Shown here piece after piece: positions 37,083 through 45,668 of a stretch of DNA of 64,000 bases (positions are counted from its first letter, which is position 1; the number at the start of each line of letters is the position of its first letter). The translations under genes and the position numbers were made by a program. Source of the DNA: Acidobacteriota bacterium (lineage in GTDB: Bacteria > Acidobacteriota > Vicinamibacteria > Marinacidobacterales > Marinacidobacteraceae); the NCBI GenBank assembly GCA_009840635.1, contig VXNL01000110.1, forward strand, positions 1-64,000. The letters run 5' to 3'. The notes beneath the pieces are model-generated. The model saw only the letters and a program-made list of their open reading frames with translations, was not told where the DNA came from and did not search any database.

Positions 37083-37772
37083 GTGGTGGAGGTGCCTCCC
37101 GCCGGGCGCCACCGCGCCACGATCATCTGGCTCCACGGGCTCGGCGCCGACGGACACGACTTCGAACCCATCGTTCCGGCCCTGCGGTTGCCCGGCTCGC
37201 TCGGCGTCCGGTTCCTGTTCCCCGAGGCGCCCTTCCGTCCGGTGACCATCAACGGCGGGATGGAGATGCGCGCCTGGTTCGACATCGCGTCCGTGCAGCG
37301 CGATACGGGCGTCAATCGGGAGCACCTGGCGGAATCGGTCGCGGGCGTGCGCTCTCTCGTGGAGTTGGAGGCTGAACGGGGGATTCCGCCCGACCGCCTG
37401 GTCCTCGCTGGGTTCTCCCAGGGCGGAGCGGTCGTCCTCCAGGCGGCCACCTGCGCGGGCTCCGCGGGTGAGCCACCCCTCCGGCCGGCCGGGGTGGTGG
37501 CGCTTTCCACCTACCTGCCGGTCACGGAGAGCGTGGCGCCCCCACCGGAACCGCCCACGCCCATCTTTCAGGCGCACGGCTCGTTCGATCCGCTGATCCC
37601 GGTCCACTTCGCCGGTGTGAGCGGCCGGGCCCTCACGAAGGTGGGGTGGACCGTCGAGTACCACGAATACCCGATGGCCCATCAGGTCGCGGAGGCGGAG
37701 ATCCGGGACATCGGCATCTTCCTGCGACGCGTGCTGGAGGCCTCATTCGCGAGGAGCGATCTCTCCACATGA
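37083..37772 (+). CDS. Alpha/beta-hydrolase esterase (phospholipase/carboxylesterase type)
   Basis: 229 aa. IIWLHGLGADGHDF and GFSQGG mark the Abhydrolase_2 group of small carboxylesterases and lysophospholipases. The likely triad is S112, D169 and H200. No signal peptide, so cytoplasmic. The start is uncertain: the GTG at 37083 leaves a 74-base gap, but the frame is open to a CTG overlapping the previous stop, and the true start may be earlier. The stop shares bases with the epimerase ATG. Confidence 0.87.
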   Translation: MVEVPPAGRHRATIIWLHGLGADGHDFEPIVPALRLPGSLGVRFLFPEAPFRPVTINGGMEMRAWFDIASVQRDTGVNREHLAESVAGVRSLVELEAERGIPPDRLVLAGFSQGGAVVLQAATCAGSAGEPPLRPAGVVALSTYLPVTESVAPPPEPPTPIFQAHGSFDPLIPVHFAGVSGRALTKVGWTVEYHEYPMAHQVAEAEIRDIGIFLRRVLEASFARSDLST

Positions 37773-38770
37773 GCGGCGGACGGGTTCCGGTCACGCTGAT
37801 CACCGGCGCCTCAGGCGAGATTGGCCAGGCGCTTCTCCGCCGGCTGGCCCAGAGGCCGGGCGATCCCATCGTGACCGTGGATCTTCGTCCACTGTCCACC
37901 GGAGCCCTCAAACGCCCCCACCGGGAGCACTTCCAGGGCGACATTCTGGATGCTGCACTGTGGGAACGGCTCCTCCGTCAATACCGCCCCGCCCTCATCT
38001 TTCACCTGGCCGCGATCCTCTCGACCCACGCGGAATCGGTACCGGTCCTCGCCCACCGGGTGAACGCCGACGGCGCCGCCCGCCTCCTCGCAATGGCCGC
38101 CGATCTCGCCACCCCGGACGAACCCGTCCGCTTCGTGTTCCCGAGTTCGATCGCGGTGTACGGCCTCCCGTCCCAGGAGGCCAAGGAGGCGGCGGCGCCC
38201 GTCAGCGAAGACGAGCATCTCGACCCGGCCACGCTCTATGGCGCCCAGAAGCTGTACGTCGAGCGCCTCGGCGCCACCGTGGAGCGGCTGGGCGGTGGCC
38301 TCGACTTCCGGGCGGTACGCCTTCCCGGTCTCATTTCCTCGGACACCCTGCCTCAGGGAGGGACGAGCGACTGGGCTCCGGAACTCATCCATGCGGCCGC
38401 CCGGGGTGAGCCCTATTCCTGCTTCGTCAATCCGGGAGCCCGCCTCCCGTTCTGCGCCATGCCCGATGCCGTGGGAGGGGTCCTGAGCCTCGCGTTCCGC
38501 GAAAAGGCCTCCCTGACCCGGACGGCCTACAACCTCGGCGGGCCCAGCCTTTCGGCCGCCGAGATCATCGCGCGGGTGGCCCGGGATTTTCCAGACCTGG
38601 AGGTGCGATTCCAGCTTGACCGGGGGCGCGACCGGATCGTGGCGAGCTGGCCCGCCGCCGTGGACCACACCGCGGCCCGCCGGGACTTCGGCTTCGCCCC
38701 CGAGCACGACGAGGAAACGCTCTTCTCCCGGTACCTGATACCGGGCATCCGGCGCCGCTATCAGGGATAA
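37769..38770 (+). CDS. NAD-dependent epimerase/dehydratase, L-threonine dehydrogenase-like
   Basis: 333 aa, extended short-chain dehydrogenase. The NAD loop is GASGEIG at 13-19 and the catalytic pair Y157/K161 sits in YGAQK. The substrate region (RLPGLIS, TSDWAPELIHAAA, CAMPDAVGGV, and WPAAVDHTAARRDFGF near the end) resembles the UDP-galactose-epimerase-like threonine 3-dehydrogenases and D-erythronate dehydrogenase. A role in amino acid or sugar-acid oxidation is likely, exact substrate unknown. The ATG overlaps the esterase stop (ATGA). A longer upstream frame is esterase shadow. Confidence 0.83.
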   Translation: MSGGRVPVTLITGASGEIGQALLRRLAQRPGDPIVTVDLRPLSTGALKRPHREHFQGDILDAALWERLLRQYRPALIFHLAAILSTHAESVPVLAHRVNADGAARLLAMAADLATPDEPVRFVFPSSIAVYGLPSQEAKEAAAPVSEDEHLDPATLYGAQKLYVERLGATVERLGGGLDFRAVRLPGLISSDTLPQGGTSDWAPELIHAAARGEPYSCFVNPGARLPFCAMPDAVGGVLSLAFREKASLTRTAYNLGGPSLSAAEIIARVARDFPDLEVRFQLDRGRDRIVASWPAAVDHTAARRDFGFAPEHDEETLFSRYLIPGIRRRYQG

Positions 38771-38779
38771 ATTCCCGCG

Positions 38780-39550
38780 ATGGCAACCCCGTTCCGTTCT
38801 CCATTCTGGCCCGGCGTCCTTTCGCCCTTTGTTTCCGCTTTTTTGGGCGCGGGCACGTATCTCGTCCTCACCCGGCTGAGTTCCAATCCGGACGCGGACT
38901 ACCTGTTCCGCCTGGGGGCGGTGGCGTTCGTCATGCTGGTTCCTCCCGCGTTCGCGCTCCACCGGGCCTGGCGCGGCTACCGGGACGGCGGGCTCCGCTG
39001 GACCGGATGGATGGCCGCGTCGGTAGCGCTCCTCTCACTCGGCCTCGTGACCGTGCCCATCGGAGGCGCCGTCCGGCGGGCCCGTCAGGCGGCCAACCTG
39101 GCGCTCTCCGGGGTGGCCGCTCCCGATTTCCTCGCCCGGGACCTCGACGGGGAGGTCCACCGCCTCTCCGATCACCGTGGGTCTGTTGTCCTCGTCAATA
39201 TCTGGGCCACCTGGTGCCCGCCCTGCCGCGCCGAGATGCCCGAGCTGGACCGGCTGGCGCGGGAACGCGCCGAGGCAGGCTTCCTCGTCTACGGCATCTC
39301 CACCGAGGAAGAGGCCATCCAGCAGGACTTTCGCCGGGATGTCCTGTCGGTCGACTACCCGCTGCTCCTGCCCGGAGCCCTCGAGAACGGCGTCATGCCG
39401 GACATCTTCATCGAGACCGCCCGCTACCCGGCCAATTTCCTGATCGACCGCGACGGACTGCTGCATCCGGCCCCGAGCACGGACCAGCCCTTCGAAGTGC
39501 TCGAAGCGGAGGTGGACAGGGTTCTGGCGCTCCCGGCGGGAACGCCCTGA
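38780..39550 (+). CDS. Membrane-anchored TlpA-type thioredoxin
   Basis: 256 aa. Three hydrophobic segments fill residues 8-100, then a thioredoxin domain of the TlpA/ResA type faces the periplasm. The active site is WCPPC (C146, C149) in ATWCPPCRAEMPELD. Such proteins reduce disulfides in cytochrome c maturation or other envelope proteins. The three-segment anchor is longer than the usual single one. It is the last gene of the plus-strand run, 9 bases after the epimerase, and ends at a shared hairpin. Confidence 0.88.
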   Translation: MATPFRSPFWPGVLSPFVSAFLGAGTYLVLTRLSSNPDADYLFRLGAVAFVMLVPPAFALHRAWRGYRDGGLRWTGWMAASVALLSLGLVTVPIGGAVRRARQAANLALSGVAAPDFLARDLDGEVHRLSDHRGSVVLVNIWATWCPPCRAEMPELDRLARERAEAGFLVYGISTEEEAIQQDFRRDVLSVDYPLLLPGALENGVMPDIFIETARYPANFLIDRDGLLHPAPSTDQPFEVLEAEVDRVLALPAGTP

Positions 39551-39553
39551 CTG

Positions 39554-39569
39554 GTCCGCCCCAGCGGAC
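39554..39569. terminator. Hairpin between convergent tlpA-like and TPR genes
   Basis: GTCCGC (39554-39559) pairs perfectly with GCGGAC (39564-39569) around CCCA. It fills most of the 21-base gap between two converging genes and can serve both. No T run. Confidence 0.5.
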
Positions 39570-39571
39570 GG

Positions 39572-41008
39572 CTACCGGTCGGCGCCGAAGTTGCCGAGCG
39601 CCATGATCGACGGCACCGCAACTCCGTTCAGCGTGGCGGGGGTGTAACGGCCGCGGACCAGGGACATCATCAACTGGTGGACCCGCCCCGAACTCTCGGG
39701 CGCGAAGTGCGCGGACTTGACCCGCCCCCGATGATCGATGAGGACCATGATCCCGTCTCGCTCCGACGAACGGCGCGAACCGCCCGAATCCCGCATGGGT
39801 ACCGGCGTGCTCCGCAGCACCGGCGGCTCATAGAGGATGCCGGGGTTGCTGGCACGCTCCCTCACTGCCATCAGGAACGGGGCGAGATCGTGCATGAGGT
39901 AGTCGAAGTCCGTTTCGAACGCGACCTCGAACGCTGCTTCGGCGCCGACGCCGTCGGAGCGCAGGGCATGGAGATAACCGAGCTGCAGGTGAGCTTCGGC
40001 ATCCCGGGGACGAATGTCGAGCAACGCCTGGTAGAGGCTCTCGGTATCCTCGAGATCGCCGTTCAGCGAATGGGAACGGGCGAGCAGCCTCAGCGCTCTG
40101 AGATTCGTCGGGTCCTGGAGAAGCACTTCCCCGAGTTCCTCGATGGCGAGATCCAGATTGCGTGACCCCAGGTGGGATTCACCGATCAACAGGCGAACGT
40201 CGTTGCGCTGGGCGTCCGAGACCGGCATGAAGGTCGAGAGCCAGTTGATCGCCTGTTCGAACTTCCCGTCTTCGATGTAGCGGCGCGCCTGCCGGATCGG
40301 ATCCTCCATCCCGACGATCATTTCGAGCGGGGGTTCCGGCACGGTCGGACGGAGCATGAAGTGCCGCTGCGGCACCACGGCCCGCTCGCTCAGGCTGGCT
40401 GCAAGGAGCGGATACGAATTGGCAAGCCGCTCCATTGCCACGTCGAAGTCATCCAGAACCCGGAGCTTCTGCCCCTCGTAGACCATCCCCTGCCGCTCGG
40501 CGCCGGCCCGGATGGTCCCGATGTAGACCGGACGGTCCGCGGGGACGGAGATCAGGGTCTCTCCCCGTTCGTGATCCCGGGGGGCCACGGTGAAGCGCTG
40601 CCGGATCGGCCGGAACCTCCGGGTGTTCATCGGGCGGATGTTCGGGAAGTAGACCGCTTCGATCGCCTCCACGTCATAGACGCCGGGAGGAACCAGCTCG
40701 TTGATCAGGCCGAGCCCGTCATCCACCGAAAGGGTCTCGTTGCGGCCGGTATCGCGGTGGCGCAGGACGATCCGGCGCGAACGAAAGTCGGGGCTCTCGA
40801 ACTTGCCGACGAATCGGCCGATCACCAGCGACTTGCCGTCGCGTTGGACCTCGGGCCAGACGGACTTCCGGGAGGGAAGCTCGGCTTCCGCGACCGGAAG
40901 GAGGAAGCCCGCCCCGCTCATGCCGAGAACCAGAAACCCGGTCAGGTATGGACGCCGGAAGGACCGGTCCGGCGCCGGGGGAGAAGAGAAACGGCTGCTC
41001 ACGTTCAC
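39572..41008 (-). CDS. Exported TPR protein with TonB-like C-terminal domain
   Basis: 478 aa from a GTG at 41008, with GAAGGAAAGG upstream. A second GTG two codons later is possible. The N-terminus has a hydrophobic segment (YLTGFLVLGMSGAGFLLPVAEA). Residues about 240-370 are TPR-like (EQAINWLSTF, LDLAIEELGEVLLQDPTNLRAL). The last 90 residues (IMVLIDHRGRVKSAHFAPES, TPATLNGVAV) resemble the TonB C-terminal beta domain. The TonB box and long Pro-rich linker are absent, so energy transduction is doubtful. It is last in the S41-HEAT-TPR group. Confidence 0.72.
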   Translation of the reverse strand: MNVSSRFSSPPAPDRSFRRPYLTGFLVLGMSGAGFLLPVAEAELPSRKSVWPEVQRDGKSLVIGRFVGKFESPDFRSRRIVLRHRDTGRNETLSVDDGLGLINELVPPGVYDVEAIEAVYFPNIRPMNTRRFRPIRQRFTVAPRDHERGETLISVPADRPVYIGTIRAGAERQGMVYEGQKLRVLDDFDVAMERLANSYPLLAASLSERAVVPQRHFMLRPTVPEPPLEMIVGMEDPIRQARRYIEDGKFEQAINWLSTFMPVSDAQRNDVRLLIGESHLGSRNLDLAIEELGEVLLQDPTNLRALRLLARSHSLNGDLEDTESLYQALLDIRPRDAEAHLQLGYLHALRSDGVGAEAAFEVAFETDFDYLMHDLAPFLMAVRERASNPGILYEPPVLRSTPVPMRDSGGSRRSSERDGIMVLIDHRGRVKSAHFAPESSGRVHQLMMSLVRGRYTPATLNGVAVPSIMALGNFGADR

Positions 41009-41091
41009 GATGGTCTCACCCTTTCCTTCGCCGTTCAACCCGGCCGCGGTGAAAGCCCCGCAGACGGCTCGTCCACCGGCCCTGCGCGCGG

Positions 41092-42393
41092 CTATCGAGC
41101 CTCGCTCCGGCGGATCAGAACCCGCGCCGCGGCCCGGGCGCGATCGGCGACTTCGCTGTCGGCGTCCTCGCCGACTTCCTCGAGCTTGGGAATCGCGGCT
41201 CCATCTCCCAGACGCTCCAGCAGCGTGATGAGCTCGAGCCGAACCTCCCGGTCCGGGTCGTCCAGGTAACCGAGAAACTCGTCGAGGTGCCCGGACGCGA
41301 GTTCCAACCCGTACTCGCGGGCCGTCTCCCGCAGGCGGCGGTCGGAGAGCGACAGCACGACCCGGTCCACGAAGGGCGTCTGACCCAGCCGCACGAGCGC
41401 AAAGCAAAAGGCGAGTTGCACCCGGGCGTCCTCCTCGCGAAGGAAATCCCGGATCAGGCCGTCCGCGAGCGTGGGGTCGTCCAGCCGCCCCAGTCCCGCG
41501 GCCGCATATTCGCGGCGGCGCGCATCCCGGCTCGAGAGCTCGTGGTAGAACGTCCCCCGGGCCTCGGGCGCCCCGATCCTGGCGAGCCCTTCCAGCGCGT
41601 CCCGTGCGAGATCACCGTCCGGGTCACCGTCGTAGACGGCAACCAACGCCAGCGTCGCGGGTGGGAAGGCCATGCGTCCCAGCGCCCGGACGACGGCCCG
41701 CTGAAGCTCGGAATCCTCCACCATCGAGAGCAGGCTCTCCCCGGCCTCTTCGGTCCCGATCGAGCCCAGGGACTCGACGGCCTTCCGCCGCACATCGTCA
41801 TCTGGATCGCCGGCTGCGGCGCGCGCGAGCGCCGCCGCCTCAGTGGCGGCGCGCAGCACCCCGAGCGCCTCCGCGGCGAGTCTGCGATTCTCCGTGTCCT
41901 CGTCATCGAGCCGGGCTGCGAGAGCATCGGCAATCCGGGGTTCGACCGGGCGCAGCGGATCGAGCGCGAAGTCCTGTTCGCGGCGCAGCAACCAGTCGAC
42001 CGCGCGTTCCCGTCGGCCTGCGGGAGGTTCCCGGCGGTGGATGTCCACGAGTCCCCCGATCGCTCCGCGCCGATGCGCCGGAACCTCGTCTTCGAGCAGG
42101 AGGATCAAGCCCGTCGCGGCATCGGGTCTGCGGACCGCGGCGAGCGCCTCCAACGCGGCGCGCCGCACGTCGCGGTCCGCATCACGCGCGGCGGGCAGGA
42201 GCGCCGCGACCGCCTCGGTCGAGCCGTCTTCACCGAGCGCACGCGCCGCGTCGCGGCGGGTCCGGGCATCGCTGCTTTCGAGTCGGGCGGCCAACTCCTC
42301 GACGCTCGACTGCGCCGGCGCGAGCGTCGCGGCGCCGGCGAGAAGGGCGAGAGCGAACCCGGTTGCGGAGGTGCGGCCCCGTGCGACCCGCAT
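41092..42393 (-). CDS. Secreted HEAT-repeat protein
   Basis: 433 aa with a signal peptide (ALALLAGAATLAPAQ). Almost the whole mature protein is HEAT or PBS-lyase-like helical repeats of about 31 residues (for example DARTRRDAARALGEDGSTEAVAALL, then DRDVRRAALEALAAV). Such repeats are protein-binding scaffolds; no catalytic motif is present. It starts 3 bases after the S41 protease stop, so the two are probably co-expressed in the periplasm. Confidence 0.82.
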   Translation of the reverse strand: MRVARGRTSATGFALALLAGAATLAPAQSSVEELAARLESSDARTRRDAARALGEDGSTEAVAALLPAARDADRDVRRAALEALAAVRRPDAATGLILLLEDEVPAHRRGAIGGLVDIHRREPPAGRRERAVDWLLRREQDFALDPLRPVEPRIADALAARLDDEDTENRRLAAEALGVLRAATEAAALARAAAGDPDDDVRRKAVESLGSIGTEEAGESLLSMVEDSELQRAVVRALGRMAFPPATLALVAVYDGDPDGDLARDALEGLARIGAPEARGTFYHELSSRDARRREYAAAGLGRLDDPTLADGLIRDFLREEDARVQLAFCFALVRLGQTPFVDRVVLSLSDRRLRETAREYGLELASGHLDEFLGYLDDPDREVRLELITLLERLGDGAAIPKLEEVGEDADSEVADRARAAARVLIRRSEAR

Positions 42394-42396
42394 TCC

Positions 42397-44073
42397 TCAG
42401 CGGCCTTCCCCGCCGGTGGTCCCGGCGAGGTACGCCTCGGGATCGTGAAGCAGCAGCGCTGCCGCAGGCATGGCCTGGAGCGCCGCTGCGACCTGGGGAT
42501 CGCGGTCCAGGGTCGCCCGCCGGGAGGCCGCGGGTCCCCACAGGAGACTGAAGACCTCGCTTTCGATCCGGAGCGCCACGGCCTCGCGATGCCGTTCCAG
42601 TCCGTCGCGGTCGTGCAGAATCCCCTCCTCCGCCAGGAAGTCGAAGAACTCGGCGAGCGTCGCGGCGTCGGCGCGGAAAGTCTGATCCACCGCCCGGATC
42701 AGGTCACCCCGCGCCTGGAGTTCGTCCGGCCGGGTGCCCGCCCCGTCAACCGCCCCCCGGCCGTCCGCGGGAACGAACCGGGTCGCGAACCGGAAGACGG
42801 CTCCGTGCTGTTCGACCTCCAACAGGACCTCGGGAAGCTCCGGGGCGAGGACCTCCCGGTCCGGCGCGACGCCTCCTCCGCCCCGAATTTCCCGGCCGAG
42901 TCCCGTAAGGATGATGGTTCCTGCCTCGTCGTTCGATTCGTGCTCTCCGCGATCCTGGAAATACGCGAGGAAATCTCCCGAGTCGTAGTCGCGCTGGAGC
43001 CGGCGGCCGCTCGGGGTGAAGTACTCCGCGGAGGTGAGCCCCAGTGCGTAGCCGTGCTTCAACTGGAACACCGATTGGACGAGGCCCTTCCCATAGGTGT
43101 TCTCCCCGAGGATGAGCCCGCGGTCGTGGTCCTGGATGGCGCCCGCGACGATCTCGGATGCCGAGGCGCTCTCCCGGGAAACGAGAACGATCACGGGGAG
43201 GTCGCTGTAGGGACCGGGCTTTTCGGCGAAGAAGACCTGATCGTTCTCGGAGTGGCGTCCGCGGATGGAGACGATTTCCTGGTGCTGCTTCAGGAAGACG
43301 TTGGAAACGGCCACCGCCTGGTTCAGGAGTCCACCCGGGTTGCGGCGAAGATCCACCAGCAGCCGGTCAGCCCCCACAAGACGAAGTTCCGCGATGGCCT
43401 CGCGTAGCTCGCTCTCGGTGTTCTCGTTGAAGTCCGAGACCCGCACATAGCCGGTCTTCTCGGACCCGGCGGGCTCGTCGAGCACGAAGTAGTAGGGAAC
43501 GCTCTTGAGCGCGATCCGGTCCCGGATCACGGTGAAGTCCAGCGGGGCGTCGTAACCGGGCCGGGTGATGGTGATGCTGACCGGCGTTCCTCGCGGACCC
43601 CGGAGCAGGTTCACCGCGTCGTCCATCGTGTACTGCGTCGCATCCTCGCCCTCGATCCGGGAGATCACGTCACCGGCCCGGATCCCCAGCCGGTATGCGG
43701 GAGTCCCCTCGAAGGGCGAAACGACGGTCAGGAGTCCGTTCTGATGCTGCACCCGGATGCCCAGCCCGACGTAGCCTCCCTGCTGCCGCTCGCGCATCTG
43801 ACGGTAGTTACGCGGGACGAAGAGGTTCGAATGGGGGTCCAGCCGGGCGAGCATCCCGGACACCGTCGCCCGGGTCAGGGTCTCCGGATCGATCTCCCGG
43901 GGATACGCCGTCTCGATGTGCCGGATGACGTTGGAGTGCCGTTGCAGCAGCACCTTCAGCCCGTCGGAGGGCGGGAGTCCCCGCGCCGGCTGGACGCCGA
44001 GGATCGTCGCCGAGATGGCGGCCCCGACCAGGAGCGGCATCAGCAGGGGGATGACCCGCGCCCGGAGCCTCAT
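42397..44073 (-). CDS. C-terminal processing protease, S41 family
   Basis: 558 aa with an N-terminal hydrophobic segment (about 8-27) for export or anchoring. A PDZ domain covers about 100-175 (GLGIRVQHQNGLLTVVSPFEGTPA). The S41 core has the catalytic Ser-Lys pair S304 (SASASEI) and K329 (TYGKG). It is a CtpA/Prc-like periplasmic protease that trims or degrades exported proteins. About 190 C-terminal residues beyond the core are charged and unassigned. TAGGAT lies 6 bases before the ATG. It leads an operon with the HEAT and TPR proteins. Confidence 0.92.
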   Translation of the reverse strand: MRLRARVIPLLMPLLVGAAISATILGVQPARGLPPSDGLKVLLQRHSNVIRHIETAYPREIDPETLTRATVSGMLARLDPHSNLFVPRNYRQMRERQQGGYVGLGIRVQHQNGLLTVVSPFEGTPAYRLGIRAGDVISRIEGEDATQYTMDDAVNLLRGPRGTPVSITITRPGYDAPLDFTVIRDRIALKSVPYYFVLDEPAGSEKTGYVRVSDFNENTESELREAIAELRLVGADRLLVDLRRNPGGLLNQAVAVSNVFLKQHQEIVSIRGRHSENDQVFFAEKPGPYSDLPVIVLVSRESASASEIVAGAIQDHDRGLILGENTYGKGLVQSVFQLKHGYALGLTSAEYFTPSGRRLQRDYDSGDFLAYFQDRGEHESNDEAGTIILTGLGREIRGGGGVAPDREVLAPELPEVLLEVEQHGAVFRFATRFVPADGRGAVDGAGTRPDELQARGDLIRAVDQTFRADAATLAEFFDFLAEEGILHDRDGLERHREAVALRIESEVFSLLWGPAASRRATLDRDPQVAAALQAMPAAALLLHDPEAYLAGTTGGEGR

Positions 44074-44079
44074 GGCGTG

Positions 44080-44085
44080 ATCCTA
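44080..44085 (-). promoter_or_regulatory. Candidate -10 box (TAGGAT) for the S41 protease
   Basis: TAGGAT on the minus strand ends 6 bases before the ATG, consistent with a leaderless message. AGGA could instead be a weak ribosome site. Confidence 0.35.
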
Positions 44086-44202
44086 GCAGCCTGTGCCGAA
44101 ACTCACGCGGCATTCGACGCCCGCTGAATCGCCGCTGAACGCTCGGCGGTGGCTCGCTCTTCGTTGCGCTTCGGTCGAAGTACGCTCGGTGTTCCTCCCT
44201 CG

Positions 44203-44253
44203 CGTGCCGGTCTGGAGGCCGCTACCGCGAGAACCGGCCGGCGTGCCAAGCCG
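44203..44253 (+). repeat. Dispersed repeat, copy H with internal insertion
   Basis: GTGCCGGTCTGGAGGCC begins like copies A, B and D. About 15 extra bases (GCTACCGCGAGAACC) follow, then GGCCGGCGTGCCAAGCCG, matching the GGCGTTCCAAGCCG tail. The insertion enlarges the loop. It sits in the 190-base gap between tatC and the S41 protease. The adjoining sequence at 44130-44190 is also palindrome-rich (CTTCGGTCGAAG). Confidence 0.6.
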
Positions 44254-44263
44254 GGTGCGCCGC

Positions 44264-45046
44264 CTAGTCGTCTTCCCGCTTCTTGCCGCGCATCCGGTTC
44301 CCGACCCACGCGATCCCGATCGAGAGCGTGTAGAGCAGGACCATCGGCCCGGCCAGGAGGATCTGGGTGGCCGGATCGGGCGGGGTCAGAAGGGCGGCGA
44401 ACACGAAGCACAGCAGGATCGCGTACTTGAAGTAGCGGACGAGGAACCCGGGGGTAATCACCCCGAGCCGCGACAACAACAGCGCCAGCGTAGGGATCTG
44501 GAACATCACCGCGGTCACCAAGACCAGCCGGGCATAGAAGCTGAAGGTCTCCGAGACCCGGTAGCGGATCTCGATGTCCTCCCCGACGCCGCCGAAGGTG
44601 CTCAGGAACTCGGCGCCTATTGGGAAGAGCACGTAGTGACAGAAGACCGCACCCGAAATGAAGAAAACGGAGCCCACGATGACGAACGGGACGGCGAGGT
44701 GGCGCTCGTGGCGGTAGAGCCCGGGAGCGATGAATCCCCACGCCTGGCCCAGCCAGACCGGCGTGGACACGACGATGGCCACCAGGAAGCTCATCTTGAT
44801 CCCGAGGACGAAGTTCTCCTGCGGCGCGGTGGCGATGAGGCTCCCCCCGTACGGTTCGATGACGTTCCGGAGCGGCTGCATCAGGAAGTTGAAGACCTCG
44901 TCGTAGAAGAAGAAACAGCCCACGAACGCCACCATGATCGCGATCGCCGCCCGGATAAGACGGCTGCGCAGCTCGTCCAGGTGTTCGAGGAAGGTCATCC
45001 GGTCGGCCGGCCCGTTCGGGCCGTCCGTCCGTTCAGAGTCGCTCAC
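44264..45046 (-). CDS. tatC: Sec-independent protein translocase TatC
   Basis: 260 aa. MTFLEHLDELRSRLIRAAIA is the classic TatC start after a 16-residue lead, and six hydrophobic segments follow. TatC recognises twin-arginine signal peptides and nucleates the translocase. The start is a GTG, 36 bases after the tatA/B stop. C-terminal RMRGKKREDD is cytoplasmic. Confidence 0.95.
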   Translation of the reverse strand: MSDSERTDGPNGPADRMTFLEHLDELRSRLIRAAIAIMVAFVGCFFFYDEVFNFLMQPLRNVIEPYGGSLIATAPQENFVLGIKMSFLVAIVVSTPVWLGQAWGFIAPGLYRHERHLAVPFVIVGSVFFISGAVFCHYVLFPIGAEFLSTFGGVGEDIEIRYRVSETFSFYARLVLVTAVMFQIPTLALLLSRLGVITPGFLVRYFKYAILLCFVFAALLTPPDPATQILLAGPMVLLYTLSIGIAWVGNRMRGKKREDD

Positions 45047-45082
45047 GGATCGCCGTGGGACAGCGACGTCTGCTCCGCCCCG

Positions 45083-45550
45083 TCACTTGCCGGAGTCCCC
45101 GCGAGACTCCGCTTCCTTGGTCCCGTCATCGCTCGCCGCCTCATTCCCGCCAGCGCGGTCCCCGCCATCCGTTGCGTCGGCTGCGGGACCCACGGCCTCG
45201 TCCACTGCCGACGCAGCCGGGGGCGGGCCCGCCTCGGAATCCCCCGCCGGGGGGCTCTCCTCCTCTTGCTGCTTTGCGCCCGGCGGACCGGATCCACGGT
45301 CCGGGTCGAGTCCCCGGCCCAGATCCGTCACCTCCTTCTTCAACTCGGAAACCTCGCTGCGGGCCGTCCGGAACTCCTCCATCTGGACCTCCCGCTCCAG
45401 GGTGCTGCGCAGTTCCGTGCTGGTCCGCCGGAACTCCGCGATGCTCTTGCCGAGCGTCTTGCCGATCTGGGGCAGCTTGCGGGGGCCGAAGACGATCAGG
45501 GCCACCACCAGGATGATCAGCATCTCCTGCATTCCGAGCGGGCCGATCAT
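45083..45550 (-). CDS. TatA/TatB-family translocase subunit
   Basis: 155 aa from the ATG at 45550; a longer frame upstream lacks family features. The N-terminus (QEMLIILVVALIVFGPRKLPQIGK) is the TatA/B membrane helix and FGP hinge, followed by an amphipathic helix and coiled coil, then a long acidic, Pro/Ala-rich tail. It is the only TatA/B-type gene beside tatC here, so it may do both jobs or a second copy may lie elsewhere. The tail is longer than in most TatA proteins, more TatB-like. Confidence 0.88.
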   Translation of the reverse strand: MIGPLGMQEMLIILVVALIVFGPRKLPQIGKTLGKSIAEFRRTSTELRSTLEREVQMEEFRTARSEVSELKKEVTDLGRGLDPDRGSGPPGAKQQEEESPPAGDSEAGPPPAASAVDEAVGPAADATDGGDRAGGNEAASDDGTKEAESRGDSGK

Positions 45551-45657
45551 CAACGGGAGCAGGGAGAGGGCGGGCAAGGTCCGGACATTATCGTCTGCCC
45601 GGGGGTTGGCCCGCGCCGCTCCGGCCGCGGACGGAGGCTCCGCCACCAGCACCCCGC

Positions 45658-45663
45658 TAGACT
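45658..45663 (+). promoter_or_regulatory. Candidate -10 box (TAGACT) for ubiE
   Basis: TAGACT ends 5 bases before the ubiE ATG, with no ribosome site, in the 118-base divergent gap with the tat genes. Transcription would begin at or within the start codon. Confidence 0.4.
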
Positions 45664-45668
45664 GAATC

